Shown: one piece after another, positions 27,682 to 37,020 of the stretch
Layout of the letters: every line of letters starts with the position of its first letter
Position numbering within the stretch: position 1 is the first letter of the stretch
DNA from: Solirubrobacteraceae bacterium
Lineage (GTDB): Bacteria; Actinomycetota; Thermoleophilia; Solirubrobacterales; Solirubrobacteraceae
Assembly (NCBI GenBank): GCA_025449845.1
Contig: JANWIP010000007.1
Coordinates: forward strand, 1-64,000
Direction of reading: 5' to 3'
Length of the DNA: 64,000 nucleotides
The notes under the pieces: generated by a model
Told to the model about the DNA's origin: nothing
The model's database searches: none
Seen by the model: only the letters and a program-made list of their open reading frames with translations
Program-made: the position numbers and the translations under genes

Positions 27682-28656
27682 TTACCAGTCTGGATCCTGG
27701 CTCGCCAGGGGCTGACCCGGAGCAGGGTTATCTTCAGAGGCATACGGGGTGAGCTCAACTAACCCACGCCCGTCGGGATGGATTTTTACAAAGGCGCTGA
27801 GCTCGCCATTTCGCTGGGCATTCTCGTGGAATAAGTTGAAGGCGATCCACTTCCCGTCTGGCGACCAGGTCGGCGAAGCGCCTGCCAGCACAAGACGGTG
27901 GAGGTCCCGACCATTGGGACGAACAAGCCAGATGCCCTCGCCACCTTCCCCGCCGCCCTTGTCAACGCAGAGACTGAATGCAAGCCAGCGTCCATCGGGC
28001 GACCAGCTTGGATAACTGACACCGCAAACATGCGACGTACCAGGGAAGGCGACACGTTGGGCGCCACCACCAATGCCGACAAGTTTCAATGCCGCCGGCG
28101 CACTCGCCGAGCCGTTGTACGCGTAGGCGATGGTCGAGCCGTCGGGCGAGATAGCCAGCTCATTGGTATCTCCACCATCGCGAAGAATCTCATGGGCACC
28201 TGAGCCGTCGGGCCTCACCGTCCATATGCCGTCATGGTCGGCATAAGCGATCACGGCGGGATGCCCACCGAACGCAATGAAGCGCACCTGGTTGGGAGGG
28301 ACCACGTGGGTGACTTGTCTTACGCCGGTTCCGTCGACGTTGCTCGTCCACACATTCTGATTCGCCGACGACGCGCTGACTTCGCTGCGCAGGAAGATGA
28401 CCCGTCGATGATCGGGCGACCACTTCGGCTTGCTGCCCATCGTCAAGAACTGCGTAGGCCCGTTCGGATGCAGAAGCCATACGCTGGTGAAATCGCGGTC
28501 AAAGACGATGGGCAGCTGAGGTGTCTCACGTGCGGTATCACCGCACGCGCATAGTGATACACCAGCCAGCGCCACGAATATGGCCGTGGTGATGATCTTC
28601 CACAGATCTGATCCAGCCTCCGGCAGAATACGAGCCATCACGTTCGCCAGGATCAT
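27682..28656 (-). CDS. TolB-like beta-propeller lipoprotein
   Basis: 324 residues from ATG 28656; ATG 28638 is also possible. The N-terminus has basic residues, then a hydrophobic stretch ending in a lipobox (ALAGVSLCAC), so it is probably a lipoprotein on the outer face. At least five PD40/WD40-like blades follow, with the pattern SPDG/W: KPKWSPDHRR, LAISPDGSTIAYAY, YPSWSPDGRWLAFS and SPTWSPDGKWIAFN. It is probably a ligand or partner scaffold, not an enzyme. The gene lies in the tRNA-Gln islet and runs convergent with the 281-residue gene. Confidence 0.72.
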   Translation of the reverse strand: MILANVMARILPEAGSDLWKIITTAIFVALAGVSLCACGDTARETPQLPIVFDRDFTSVWLLHPNGPTQFLTMGSKPKWSPDHRRVIFLRSEVSASSANQNVWTSNVDGTGVRQVTHVVPPNQVRFIAFGGHPAVIAYADHDGIWTVRPDGSGAHEILRDGGDTNELAISPDGSTIAYAYNGSASAPAALKLVGIGGGAQRVAFPGTSHVCGVSYPSWSPDGRWLAFSLCVDKGGGEGGEGIWLVRPNGRDLHRLVLAGASPTWSPDGKWIAFNLFHENAQRNGELSAFVKIHPDGRGLVELTPYASEDNPAPGQPLASQDPDW

Positions 28657-28733
28657 ATTTGACGTTGAAGCGGCGCTTTCGGGGTGAGCGCACCCAAGAA
28701 CGCCAAAGCCCCGCAAACACGGGCCTTAGACTA

Positions 28734-28805
28734 CTCCGGGACAGGGACTCGAACCCCAAATTCGTGCTCCAGAGGCACGCGTGTTGCCAATTACACCATC
28801 CCGGA
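28734..28805 (-). tRNA. tRNA-Gln (anticodon CTG)
   Basis: A 72-base cloverleaf on the minus strand. The acceptor stem TCCGGGA pairs with TCCCGGA and the discriminator is G. The anticodon arm CGTGC-CTCTGGA-GCACG has anticodon CTG, reading CAG. The T arm has GGTTCGAGTCC. The CCA end is not encoded. Its 3' end is duplicated at 26684-26698. Confidence 0.93.
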
Positions 28806-28890
28806 TCGGGACTTCAACAATAGCTAGAGCCACGGTCGGCTGCTGCCAGGACGCACCCGAGAACCCAACGTCCGAGGCCCACGAGAACCC

Positions 28891-29568
28891 CTACGTCTGC
28901 GGTCGGCTGCCATTGGGCGCGAAGAACGGCGTAATCGTCTCCTCAAGCCCCGGATCGAGCACCAGGAGCACCTCATCGCCCGCTTCGATGACGGTATCGG
29001 CCTTCGGCACGAACCCTGAACCGTCGCGCAGGACGGAGATGATGAGGCTGCCTTCGGGCAGGTCGATGCCGGCCACCGTCTCCCCCACCGCCGGCGCCCC
29101 AGGGTTGACCTCGAGCTCGATGATCTCAAGGCGCTCCTCCTCCAGCGCTAGCAGGTGCACAAGCCCGTAGCGGGGCACCTCGTGCTCGATCAGGCGCAGG
29201 ATCAGATCGGTGGCGGATACGGCCGGCTGGATGCCCAGCAGCTTGAAGTGGTCGAGGTTGCGTGGGTTGTTGACGCGGGCGATGATGCGGTCGCAGAGAT
29301 ACTTCTCCTTGGCAACCTGACAGACGAGCATGTTGTCCTCGTCATCACCGGTGACGGCGATCACGAGGTCCGCACGCTGAATGCCGGCGCGGTCGAGCAC
29401 CCACAACTCGGTGGCGTCGCCGTACTGGGCGGCGTGCTCGAACTCCTCCTCGATCGCCAGGTAGCGCTGGCGCGAGGACTCAATCAGCGTGACCTCGTTG
29501 CCCTTGTTGATGAGCTCACGCCCGAGGTTGCGACCGACCTTGCCCGCGCCGACGATGATCGCGTACAC
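28891..29568 (-). CDS. TrkA-type potassium uptake regulator (RCK-N + RCK-C)
   Basis: 225 residues. A Rossmann domain with the GAGKVGRNL motif at the start binds NAD(H) or nucleotide (residues 1-120), and an RCK-C domain (about 135-220) follows. These subunits gate potassium channels or transporters from the cytoplasmic face. It lies seven bases after a second TrkA-N protein, and upstream of both lies an APC-type permease with a universal stress domain. The same set, in the same kind of order, occurs in Mycobacterium tuberculosis as ceoB/ceoC with Rv2690c, so a potassium-linked system is the best reading. Confidence 0.9.
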   Translation of the reverse strand: MYAIIVGAGKVGRNLGRELINKGNEVTLIESSRQRYLAIEEEFEHAAQYGDATELWVLDRAGIQRADLVIAVTGDDEDNMLVCQVAKEKYLCDRIIARVNNPRNLDHFKLLGIQPAVSATDLILRLIEHEVPRYGLVHLLALEEERLEIIELEVNPGAPAVGETVAGIDLPEGSLIISVLRDGSGFVPKADTVIEAGDEVLLVLDPGLEETITPFFAPNGSRPQT

Positions 29569-29574
29569 AGCGGC

Positions 29575-30003
29575 CTACGCGTGCTCGACCTCCAGCGCGC
29601 GCTCGAACATCTCGATCGCGTGCTGGGTCGGGGAGATGGTGTGCAGACCCTGCTCGCCGTACCAATTGGCACGTGCGGGGTCCATGACGCGTGCCAGCAC
29701 CTTCGGCACGCCAAAGCGCTTCTGCGCGATCTGGGCGATGATCAGGTTGGTGTTGTCGCCGTCGGTAGAGGCTATGAATACCTCTGCGCGTTCGATGCCG
29801 GCCTGGATCAGCGCGTCGATCTCAAGCGCCGTCCCAACGGTGAACTGACCCTGGGCGTCCTCCCAGCTCTTGCTCTGCCCGGCATCCAGACGCTCATGCG
29901 ACAGGGGGTCCTCGTCGAGCACCGACACCTGATGGCCCGCGGCCAGGGCTGACTTAGCGACCGCCGACCCCACGCGGCCCGCTCCCACGATCAGAACGAA
30001 CAT
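29575..30003 (-). CDS. TrkA-N domain protein, one-domain partner of the adjacent TrkA
   Basis: 142 residues: one RCK-N Rossmann domain with GAGRVGSAVAK and a conserved tail EQGLHTISPTQHAIEMFERA. The RCK-C domain is absent. It probably forms a heteromeric gating ring with the two-domain protein downstream, as proposed for the CeoB/CeoC pair (inference by family). The start at 30003 follows the normal family N-terminus (MFVLIVGAGRVG). Confidence 0.88.
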   Translation of the reverse strand: MFVLIVGAGRVGSAVAKSALAAGHQVSVLDEDPLSHERLDAGQSKSWEDAQGQFTVGTALEIDALIQAGIERAEVFIASTDGDNTNLIIAQIAQKRFGVPKVLARVMDPARANWYGEQGLHTISPTQHAIEMFERALEVEHA

Positions 30004-30019
30004 GGGGCGGAGCTTAGAG

Positions 30020-30139
30020 GGTGGCGCAGGCAGCCGCAGGCTGGCGAGCCGGGCCCCTCTTCATTCCCAGTCAAAAGGTGGCGCAGGCAGCCGCACCCCA
30101 GGGGGGCATAGGCAGGCTGGCGAGCCGGGCCCCTCTTCA
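30020..30139. repeat. Duplicated 44-bp block, second copy split by about 17 bases
   Basis: The sequence at 30020-30063 recurs in two pieces: 30077-30095 (GGTGGCGCAGGCAGCCGCA) and 30112-30139 (ending GGGCCCCTCTTCA). They are separated by a C/G-run insert. It fills most of the gap between the APC permease and the first TrkA-type gene. No gene is seen in the gap. It may be a mobile small repeat or a slippage product that affects expression across the operon. Confidence 0.6.
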
Positions 30140-30151
30140 CGATTAGAGGAT

Positions 30152-32158
30152 TCACCCCGCAGCGGAAAGCTCCTCCGCCGTGGGCAGCGTCGCCTGCGAG
30201 CGCGCGTCCTGCCCGGGTGGCGCCGTGACGATCACGCGGCAGGTGGCCTTGTCGATCACGTACTTGGTGATGCGCCCAACATAGTTCTCAAGCGGCAGGC
30301 CGCCTCCACCCAGTCGCGCTCCGCCGCGAATGCGCGAAGGCTCCTCGGCGCCCAGCACAATCGCCTCCACCCCCCGCCGGCGGGCCTCCTCGACGATCGC
30401 GTGACCGGCGCCGCGTGCTCTGATGGTGGCGGTGGCGACGTGCACGCCAGCGTACTCCTCGCCCACGGCCTTGGCGCGGGCCAGGACCTGGCGGGCGTGC
30501 TTGATCTGCTCCTCGGGCAGGCGCGCCTCCAGCGGCAGCGCCATGGGCATCTCGAAGATCCAGACCGCCTCGATCGTGGCTGTGTCGATGGCGGCGTCGT
30601 CGGTCGGCTCCCCCGAGGCCAGCAGCGCGGCCGTCTGCACGATGTCCTCATCGAGCTTGGTCCCGAACAGGGGCACGAGAATCGAGCCGTAGTCGCGTTC
30701 GCGCGCCTGCTCGGGGCGCAGCATGTCCGGTGAGACGGTGACGCGGCGCAGCAGGGAGTTTTCATCGGCGAGGCGATAGACCACATACAGCGCCAGTCCC
30801 GCCGCGAGCCAACCCAAGCCGACGTAGCGTGCGGGCTCGTGCACGACCATCACGGCCACCAAGCCGGCGGCCGACACCAGCACCCCGAATACGGCGGGCA
30901 GCGGCAGCTCGCCGCCGCGCACGCGCACCGAGAAGGGCACCTTGTAGGGACGATCTCGATCGGGCTCGGAGTAGCGTAGGCGACAGACCGAGAGATGCGC
31001 GATGGTGAAGGCCAGCATCGCGCCGAAGGCGTAGATGCCCACCAGGAATTCGAGGTTCTCAGGCACGACCAGGGCGGCGGCCATCACACCGGCGATGCAG
31101 ATCAGCACGTAGGGGGTGGAGCGTTTGGGGTGAAGCGCCCCCAGGGCGCTGGGGATCTGGCGGTTGGTGGAGAGCGAGTAGGCCAGCCGTGAGAGCCCCA
31201 GCATCGCCGCGCTGGCGGCAGCCACGAGCGTTACGGTGGCCATCGCGCCGACCAGATACTTGAGCGTCTGCTCAAGCCAATGGGGGTGCATCTGCATGAC
31301 GATCCCGAGCACTGGCGCGTCCACGTAGCGTCCTCCGAGCGCCGTATGACCGTCGTGCACCGGCAGCGCGGTGACCGCGACGATCGCGATTCCCACGTAG
31401 CCCACGAGCACCAGCGCCATGCCGCTGCCCACCAGGCGGCGCAGAGCGCCGCGCCCGGCCCTGACTTCCCCGGCCAGGCCGGAGGCCGACTCGACGCTTG
31501 TGAGGGCGATCGTGGTGACCGTCAGCGCGAACACCAGATTGGACCATGTCGGCGCCGAGCCCAGGTGGATCGGGTCGAGCAGCGTGTGGGGATTGAAGAA
31601 CAGCACCAGCCCCAGCACCATGATCAGCAGCTGCAGCGCCAGATCCCCGGCGGCCAGCATTCCGATGCGCTTGGCGCTGCGCCCGCCGCTGAAACCGCGC
31701 ACGTTGACGAGCACCACGAAGGCGATGAACGCCAAGGCCAGCAGCAGCGACTCGGTGTAGTTGCCCAGCGGATGCCAGAAGACGCGCAGGTACTGGGTCG
31801 CCGAGTAGCACGTGACCGCGATCAGGATTATGTAATCCAGAAGGATCGCCCAGCCCGCGATGAAGCTGATGAGCTCGTTGAAGGCGTAGCGCGCGAACAC
31901 CGTGGCGCCGCCTCGCTCGGGGTGCAGGGAGGCACCCTCGAGGTAGGTCATGGCGGTCAGCCCGAACATCAGAGCGGTCACCAGGAAGACCACGGGGGTG
32001 AGACCTAAGGCGTGCCCTGCCACCACTCCCAGTGAGAAGTAGATGGCGCTCGCCAGCGAGGCGTAGACGATCGTGAAGAGCATCGGCGAGCCGATGCTCT
32101 GGCGCAGGATCACGCGCGAGCGCGAGGCAGGCGGTGGTGCCGCGCCGTCCGTGCTCAT
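30152..32158 (-). CDS. APC-superfamily permease fused to a universal stress (UspA) domain
   Basis: 668 residues. Residues 20-470 carry about twelve membrane helices of the APC type (first helix after GSPMLFTIVYASLASAIYFS, and EGASLHPERGGATVFARYAF in the helix 2-3 region). From about 500 to 640 it has a UspA-like cytoplasmic domain (ILVPLFGTKLDEDIVQTAA and IVEEARRRGVEAIVLGAEE). Such fusions occur in cation/amino-acid transporters controlled by nucleotides; a role in potassium uptake is suggested by the two TrkA genes downstream. The start overlaps the stop of the small membrane gene by ATGA. Confidence 0.85.
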   Translation of the reverse strand: MSTDGAAPPPASRSRVILRQSIGSPMLFTIVYASLASAIYFSLGVVAGHALGLTPVVFLVTALMFGLTAMTYLEGASLHPERGGATVFARYAFNELISFIAGWAILLDYIILIAVTCYSATQYLRVFWHPLGNYTESLLLALAFIAFVVLVNVRGFSGGRSAKRIGMLAAGDLALQLLIMVLGLVLFFNPHTLLDPIHLGSAPTWSNLVFALTVTTIALTSVESASGLAGEVRAGRGALRRLVGSGMALVLVGYVGIAIVAVTALPVHDGHTALGGRYVDAPVLGIVMQMHPHWLEQTLKYLVGAMATVTLVAAASAAMLGLSRLAYSLSTNRQIPSALGALHPKRSTPYVLICIAGVMAAALVVPENLEFLVGIYAFGAMLAFTIAHLSVCRLRYSEPDRDRPYKVPFSVRVRGGELPLPAVFGVLVSAAGLVAVMVVHEPARYVGLGWLAAGLALYVVYRLADENSLLRRVTVSPDMLRPEQARERDYGSILVPLFGTKLDEDIVQTAALLASGEPTDDAAIDTATIEAVWIFEMPMALPLEARLPEEQIKHARQVLARAKAVGEEYAGVHVATATIRARGAGHAIVEEARRRGVEAIVLGAEEPSRIRGGARLGGGGLPLENYVGRITKYVIDKATCRVIVTAPPGQDARSQATLPTAEELSAAG

Positions 32159-32352
32159 ATCTGCCGCCCCCGTCGGTACTCGATGTACAGCCGCCCGGCG
32201 CCCCCAGCACAGAACAACACACCCAGCAGCATTCGCCCGGAGAACACGGAGCCGTGGCCGCCGATGGCCTGCACGATCAATGCCACCCCGATCACCGCCA
32301 TAAACAGCGATAGCACGACGGTGCTCGAACGATGGATGCCTCTGCCGTTCAT
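32155..32352 (-). CDS. Small two-helix membrane protein before the APC permease
   Basis: 65 residues with two hydrophobic segments (about 11-29 and 40-55) and a basic C-terminus (YIEYRRGRQI). Its stop overlaps the ATG of the permease (ATGA), so the pair is translationally coupled. It is probably a small accessory subunit of the permease. No family is recognised. Confidence 0.65.
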   Translation of the reverse strand: MNGRGIHRSSTVVLSLFMAVIGVALIVQAIGGHGSVFSGRMLLGVLFCAGGAGRLYIEYRRGRQI

Positions 32353-32395
32353 CTTCTTACGGAGATTAGAGCGGCAGAGGCGTGTGGCGATGCCC

Positions 32396-34471
32396 TCAGG
32401 TGATCAGCGGAATGATGAGGATGGCGACGATGTTGGCCACCTTGATCATCGGGTTGATGGCTGGCCCAGCCGTGTCCTTGAAAGGATCACCGACGGTGTC
32501 GCCGGTGACCGAGGCGGCGTGGGCCTCAGAGCCCTTGCCACCAAAGGCGCCATCCTCGATGAGCTTCTTGGCGTTGTCCCAGGCCCCACCGCCAGCGGTC
32601 ATAAGCACAGCGAAGAAGAGCCCCACGACGATGACTCCGATCAACAGACCACCCAGGGCCTGCTGATCGATCAAGCCGATGATGAGGGTCAGCACGATCG
32701 GCAGCAGTGAGGGCAGGATCATCTCGCGCTGCGCGGTGCGCGTGACGATGTCCACGCAGGCCGCGTAGTCGGGCTGGTCGGTGCCTTCCATGATGCCGGG
32801 CTTCTCGCGGAACTGGCGCCGCACCTCCTCGACGACGGCGCCGCCGGCACGGCCGACGGCTTCGATCGAGAGTGAGGCGAACAGACAGACCATCAGCCCG
32901 CCCAGCAAGAGCCCGATCAGCACGGGCGGTTCGTTGATGCCGAAGTTGATCGCTTCGTGGCTGCTTTCGCCCAGCACCTGCTGGAAGTCCGCGAACAGCA
33001 CGAGCCCGGCGAGCACGGCCGAGCCGATGGCGTAGCCCTTGGTGACGGCCTTGGTGGTGTTACCGACGGCATCGAGACGATCGGTGACCTTGCGCACCTC
33101 CTCGGGCAGATCAGCCATCTCGGCGATACCGCCAGCGTTGTCGGTAATCGGCCCGAAGGCGTCAAGCGCAACAATCAGGCCGGCCAGCGAGAGCATGCCC
33201 ATGGCGGCGACGCCAATGCCATAGATGCCCTGCACGCCGCCTCCCGCGAGCTTCCAGGAGCCGAGCACGCCGAGCGCGAGCACGATCGCCGGCAGGGCTG
33301 TGGCCTGCAGGCCCGAGCCGAAGCCCTGGATGATGTTGGTGGCATGACCGGTGATCGAGGCCTTGGCAGTCTTCTTGACCGGCGGAAAGCGCGTGGAGGT
33401 GTAGTAGTCGGTGATCACGAACAGGAATGCCGTTACGGCGATGCCGATGACCGAGCACAGGTAGAAGTCACCGACGCTCGGGGTCTGGACCTGGCCGCCC
33501 ACGGCCTTGAAGCTGACATTGCTCATCAGCCACTTGGTGACCGGGTAGAAGGCCGCGGCCGAGAGCAGCCCCGCGACCGCCAAGCCCTGGTAGAGGGCGC
33601 GCTCGACGTTGCCGCTGGCCGAGCGCACCGCGAAGGTGCCGAGGATCGAGGCGATGATCGCCACGGCGCCCAGCACCATCGGGTAAAGGACGACCTGCGT
33701 GGACTCGTGGAAGGTAAGAACGCCGAGCAGGATGACGGCGACGGCGGTGACGGCGTAGGTCTCAAACAGGTCGGCCGCCATGCCGGCGCAGTCGCCGACG
33801 TTGTCGCCGACGTTGTCGGCGATCGTGGCGGGGTTGCGCGGGTCGTCCTCGGGGATGCCCGCCTCGACCTTGCCCACCAGATCAGCACCGACGTCGGCGG
33901 CCTTGGTGAAGATGCCGCCACCCAGTCGGGCGAAGACGGAGATCAGCGAACCACCGAAGCCGAGCCCGATCAGAGCATCGACGGCCGTGCGCTCGCTTTC
34001 GCCGACGATCGCGGTGAGCAGGCCGTAGTAGCCGGCGACGCCGAGCAGCGCCAGGCCGACGACGAGCATGCCGGTGATGGCGCCACCTCGGAAGGCCGCG
34101 CTGAGAGCCGGCGCGACACCGCCGCGCGCGGACTCGGCGACGCGTGCGTTGGCGCGCACGGAGACGTTCATGCCGATGTAGCCGGCCGCGCCCGAGAGCA
34201 CGCCGCCGACCAAGAAGCCGCAGGCCACGGCGAGGTTCTGGATGGGGATCAGCGCCGCGAACAGCACCACGCCGACAACCGCGATCGTCGTGTACTGACG
34301 GTTCAGGTAGGCGCGTGCCCCCTGCTGGACGGCGAGCGAGATGCTCTGCATCTTCTCGTTGCCGGGTGAGAGCGCGAGCAGGGCCCGCGTGGTCACGAGG
34401 CCGTACACCACCGCAGCGGCGGCGCATACAAGGGCAACGACGACCCCATGGTCCGTCAGAAAGCTACTCAA
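32396..34471 (-). CDS. hppA: Membrane proton-translocating inorganic pyrophosphatase (K+-independent type)
   Basis: 691 residues with about sixteen transmembrane helices. The catalytic core is complete: [20 protein letters not shown], then [20 protein letters not shown], then [17 protein letters not shown]. The motif GNTTKA carries lysine at the position that marks K+-independent enzymes, whereas K+-dependent ones have alanine (GNTTAA). It splits pyrophosphate and pumps protons out of the cytoplasm. It lies at the head of the minus-strand group that includes the APC-UspA permease and the TrkA pair. Neighbours suggest a shared role in ion homeostasis, which is inference. Confidence 0.96.
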   Translation of the reverse strand: MSSFLTDHGVVVALVCAAAAVVYGLVTTRALLALSPGNEKMQSISLAVQQGARAYLNRQYTTIAVVGVVLFAALIPIQNLAVACGFLVGGVLSGAAGYIGMNVSVRANARVAESARGGVAPALSAAFRGGAITGMLVVGLALLGVAGYYGLLTAIVGESERTAVDALIGLGFGGSLISVFARLGGGIFTKAADVGADLVGKVEAGIPEDDPRNPATIADNVGDNVGDCAGMAADLFETYAVTAVAVILLGVLTFHESTQVVLYPMVLGAVAIIASILGTFAVRSASGNVERALYQGLAVAGLLSAAAFYPVTKWLMSNVSFKAVGGQVQTPSVGDFYLCSVIGIAVTAFLFVITDYYTSTRFPPVKKTAKASITGHATNIIQGFGSGLQATALPAIVLALGVLGSWKLAGGGVQGIYGIGVAAMGMLSLAGLIVALDAFGPITDNAGGIAEMADLPEEVRKVTDRLDAVGNTTKAVTKGYAIGSAVLAGLVLFADFQQVLGESSHEAINFGINEPPVLIGLLLGGLMVCLFASLSIEAVGRAGGAVVEEVRRQFREKPGIMEGTDQPDYAACVDIVTRTAQREMILPSLLPIVLTLIIGLIDQQALGGLLIGVIVVGLFFAVLMTAGGGAWDNAKKLIEDGAFGGKGSEAHAASVTGDTVGDPFKDTAGPAINPMIKVANIVAILIIPLIT

Positions 34472-34530
34472 CTGAAAATCCTCCGCGGTCTGATTGGCAT
34501 GCCGCGCGAGGATTCGCGCGAACTGTTTCG

Positions 34531-34564
34531 GGCCGGATCGCTCCTGATGAGCTTCGATCCGGCC
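34531..34564. repeat. Perfect 10-bp inverted repeat between hppA and the upstream operon
   Basis: GGCCGGATCG at 34531-34540 pairs with CGATCCGGCC at 34555-34564 around a 14-base loop. It sits in the 178-base gap between the end of the long tsaE-to-DUF operon and the hppA start. It is well placed to stop the upstream message, but no T-tract follows. Confidence 0.5.
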
Positions 34565-34649
34565 AAAGGCGGTGGCATCCTATCGTGCCAGGCGGATGAA
34601 GGGCTTGCTCAGGCCGCGCGGCACGCGTGAGACCGTGCCGCGCGCGTAC

Positions 34650-35180
34650 TCAACGCCCGGGCACCCACAGCCTGCCGCTTGACTCGGCCGGCCCTGGAGC
34701 ATCGGGCTCAGACGGGGACTTGCCAGGTGCAGGCGCCCCGGGGGCCGAGGCTGCCGGCGGTGTCGGCCCGGCAGCTGCAGGCGGTTCGGCAGCAGGGCCT
34801 GGCGCGTCCGGCTCAGGTGGCGTCGGCGGCGCCGCCTCGCTCTGCAGCTCGCGCGTATAGGCCATCTGCAACTGCGAAAGCGCATCGCGCAGCGGGCGCA
34901 GCTGCTCGGGGCCATGACGTTCGAGGATCGGCAGCAGCGCGCGCACACCGTCGATCGCGTCGCGCACCTGCTCGAGGTCGCGCTCGACCGTCGAGTCCGG
35001 CACCAAGCCAAGGCGCAGGCCACCGATGTTGAGCAGCGAGGCAGCCGACTGCAGGATCATGTCGGCACTTGTGATGCGCGACAGTTCGGCCTCATAAGTC
35101 GCACGCATTTCCTCTTCGCTGGGCTGTGCGCCCTCCGCGCCCATGCTCGCTCGCATCCCCATATCTTCCGGCGTACTCAT
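34650..35180 (-). CDS. Conserved protein resembling DUF1844 with a Pro/Ala-rich tail
   Basis: 176 residues. The first 110 are helical and conserved in pattern (ISSADMILQSA-like: RITSADMILQSAASLLNIGG, then DLEQVRDAIDGVRALLPILE). This recalls DUF1844, a small protein usually near translation or cofactor genes. Residues 115-176 are a low-complexity Pro/Ala/Gly tail. It is the last gene of the long run beginning at tsaE, and its start overlaps the stop of the GCS2 ligase. Function is unknown. Confidence 0.68.
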   Translation of the reverse strand: MSTPEDMGMRASMGAEGAQPSEEEMRATYEAELSRITSADMILQSAASLLNIGGLRLGLVPDSTVERDLEQVRDAIDGVRALLPILERHGPEQLRPLRDALSQLQMAYTRELQSEAAPPTPPEPDAPGPAAEPPAAAGPTPPAASAPGAPAPGKSPSEPDAPGPAESSGRLWVPGR

Positions 35181-36325
35181 ACAGCGACCTCCTGTGCGTA
35201 TGTTTGCGTTGTCTCTCTGACGGTGGCCGCGAAGACATCCTCGCGGCTGGCGCCTGCCTCGATCATGGCGCGCTGACGCTGCGCGCCGTTGCGCTCGGGG
35301 AAGGCCAGCTCAATGCCCAGCTCCCCACGCACGGGCGCGGTCCATGCCGCCAGGCGCTCGATGACTTCGCGCGCCGGGTACTCGACACCCCGCTCCAGGT
35401 CCACCAGCTTGCCATCGAGGCCAAAGCGAATGGCGCGCCACATGTTCTCCTCGATCAGGCGCGGAGCGGGATCGGCGAAAGGCCGGCCTTCGTCGATGTC
35501 ACGCGCGGCCTGCACGACGCAGGCCACCATCAGCGCGGCGAGCGCCTCGGACTCCGCGGCGGTGGTCTGAGCGTCGCAGATGCGCACCTCGACGGTGCCA
35601 AAACGGAAATGCGGCCGCACCGACCACCAGACCTGGGTGAACTCGACGATCGAGTTGGTGCGCACGAGGAACTCGATGTAGTCGCGATAGGCGCCCCAGC
35701 CACCGAAGGCATCGGGCACGCCGCAGCGGGGAAAGCTCTTGGTGAAGCTCTGGGTGCGGGCCGAATGAAGGCCCGAGTCCTGCCCATCGAGGTAAGGGGA
35801 GTTGGCGGAGATCGCGAGCAGCAGCGGCAGCACGGGGCGCAGGCGATCGCAGACGCGCACGGCCCGGTCGATGTCGTGCACACCCACGTGGACGTGCATC
35901 GAGAAGGTGTTGTTGCGCCAGGCGACGTACTTCAGCCCCTCCTCCACGCGACGGTAGTGCTCGGTGTCGATGATCGGCTGCTGGCGATAGTCGGCCCACG
36001 GGTGGGTGCCGGTGGCGGCCAAGGCAACCCCCTGCGCGGCGGCCAAGGCGAACAGGTGTCGCCGCGCGTCGCGCTGATGGGCGAGGGCGTCGTGCAGATT
36101 GGCGCCAGCGCCGGAGACGATCTCGATCTCCGAGGAGATCAGCTCGCCGCAGACCGAGGCGCGCAGCACGGGGTCATCCTGAGCCGCATCGTGCATGCGC
36201 TCGTAGGCGGGGATGAGGTCAAGCGAGTCGGGGTGCAGCAGCGCGAACTCCTCCTCCAGGCCGACGGTGTGGTCAACGGCCTGAGCGAAGATGTCAGCAG
36301 CCTGGGCGAGGTCTAGGCCGGTCAT
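35177..36325 (-). CDS. Carboxylate-amine ligase of the glutamate-cysteine ligase 2 (YbdK) family
   Basis: 382 residues with the GCS2 fold. The glutamate/metal motif GLEEEFALL is near residue 22, with ATGTHPWADYRQQ, FSMHVHVGV and ISANSPYLDGQDSGLHSAR further on. The family joins a glutamate to an amine or to cysteine using ATP; YbdK has weak gamma-glutamylcysteine synthetase activity. Actinobacterial members can act in thiol (ergothioneine-type) synthesis, but the substrate here is unproved. Position after rex and a glutaredoxin supports a thiol-redox link. Confidence 0.88.
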   Translation of the reverse strand: MTGLDLAQAADIFAQAVDHTVGLEEEFALLHPDSLDLIPAYERMHDAAQDDPVLRASVCGELISSEIEIVSGAGANLHDALAHQRDARRHLFALAAAQGVALAATGTHPWADYRQQPIIDTEHYRRVEEGLKYVAWRNNTFSMHVHVGVHDIDRAVRVCDRLRPVLPLLLAISANSPYLDGQDSGLHSARTQSFTKSFPRCGVPDAFGGWGAYRDYIEFLVRTNSIVEFTQVWWSVRPHFRFGTVEVRICDAQTTAAESEALAALMVACVVQAARDIDEGRPFADPAPRLIEENMWRAIRFGLDGKLVDLERGVEYPAREVIERLAAWTAPVRGELGIELAFPERNGAQRQRAMIEAGASREDVFAATVRETTQTYAQEVAV

Positions 36326-36331
36326 GGCGAC

Positions 36332-37009
36332 TCAGGTCAGATAGAAGTACAGCGCGTAGAGCAGGTCGACGGCGGGACTCGAAGTGTGGACGGTGACCTC
36401 GGGCGGAACCGCGAGCAGAGACTCAGAGTAGTTGAAGATGATCTTCACACCCGCTTGCACCAGCTCATCGGCGAGATCCTGGGCCGCGGCGGTGGGGACG
36501 GCGAGGACCCCCACGACGATGTCCTCGTCCTCGACCATCTGGCGCAGCTCGGAGGTGTGCCGCACCGTTTGGCTGCCGACAGCGGTACCGACCTTGCTGG
36601 GATCGACGTCGAATATCGCCACGACGCGGAAGCCGTGGTCGGCAAAGATGTCCGAGGAAGCAATGGCCTTGCCCAGGTGGCCGGCGCCAAAGAGGGCGAT
36701 GTTGTGCTGCCCTGCAGTGCGCAGGATCTTGCGGATCTGCGAGACGAGCGACTCGACGTTGTAACCGACACCGCGCTTGCCGAACTTGCCAAAGCCTGAG
36801 AGGTCGCGACGGATCTGCGTGGAGTTGACATGGGTGTAGTCGGAGAGTTCCTGCGAAGAGATCGTCTCCTTGCCCATCTTCTTGGCCTGCGTGAGCACCT
36901 GCAGATAGCGCGAGAGTCGTGCGGCAACGCCCAACGAGAGGCGCTCTGCCGCCGAAGGGTCCTCCTCGTGCACGACACCGCTGGGCGAGGTGAGCTCCTG
37001 GAAGGTCAT
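36332..37009 (-). CDS. rex: Redox-sensing transcriptional repressor Rex
   Basis: 225 residues. The N-terminal winged-helix domain (about 20-95) has KMGKETISSQELSDYTHVNS and the conserved TQIRRDLSGFGKFGKRGVGY. The Rossmann domain begins with ALFGAGHLGKAI at about 107 and binds NADH/NAD. NADH lifts its repression. The tail (NYSESLLAVPPEVTVHTSSP) exchanges between subunits in known structures. Rex usually controls respiratory genes. It sits 11 bases after the glutaredoxin gene and seven before the ligase gene. Confidence 0.95.
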   Translation of the reverse strand: MTFQELTSPSGVVHEEDPSAAERLSLGVAARLSRYLQVLTQAKKMGKETISSQELSDYTHVNSTQIRRDLSGFGKFGKRGVGYNVESLVSQIRKILRTAGQHNIALFGAGHLGKAIASSDIFADHGFRVVAIFDVDPSKVGTAVGSQTVRHTSELRQMVEDEDIVVGVLAVPTAAAQDLADELVQAGVKIIFNYSESLLAVPPEVTVHTSSPAVDLLYALYFYLT

Positions 37010-37020
37010 CGACCGTGACT

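Noticed and set aside
32957..34369. A 470-codon plus-strand frame
   Set aside because: Antisense to hppA; rich in Gly/Asp/His without any domain pattern.
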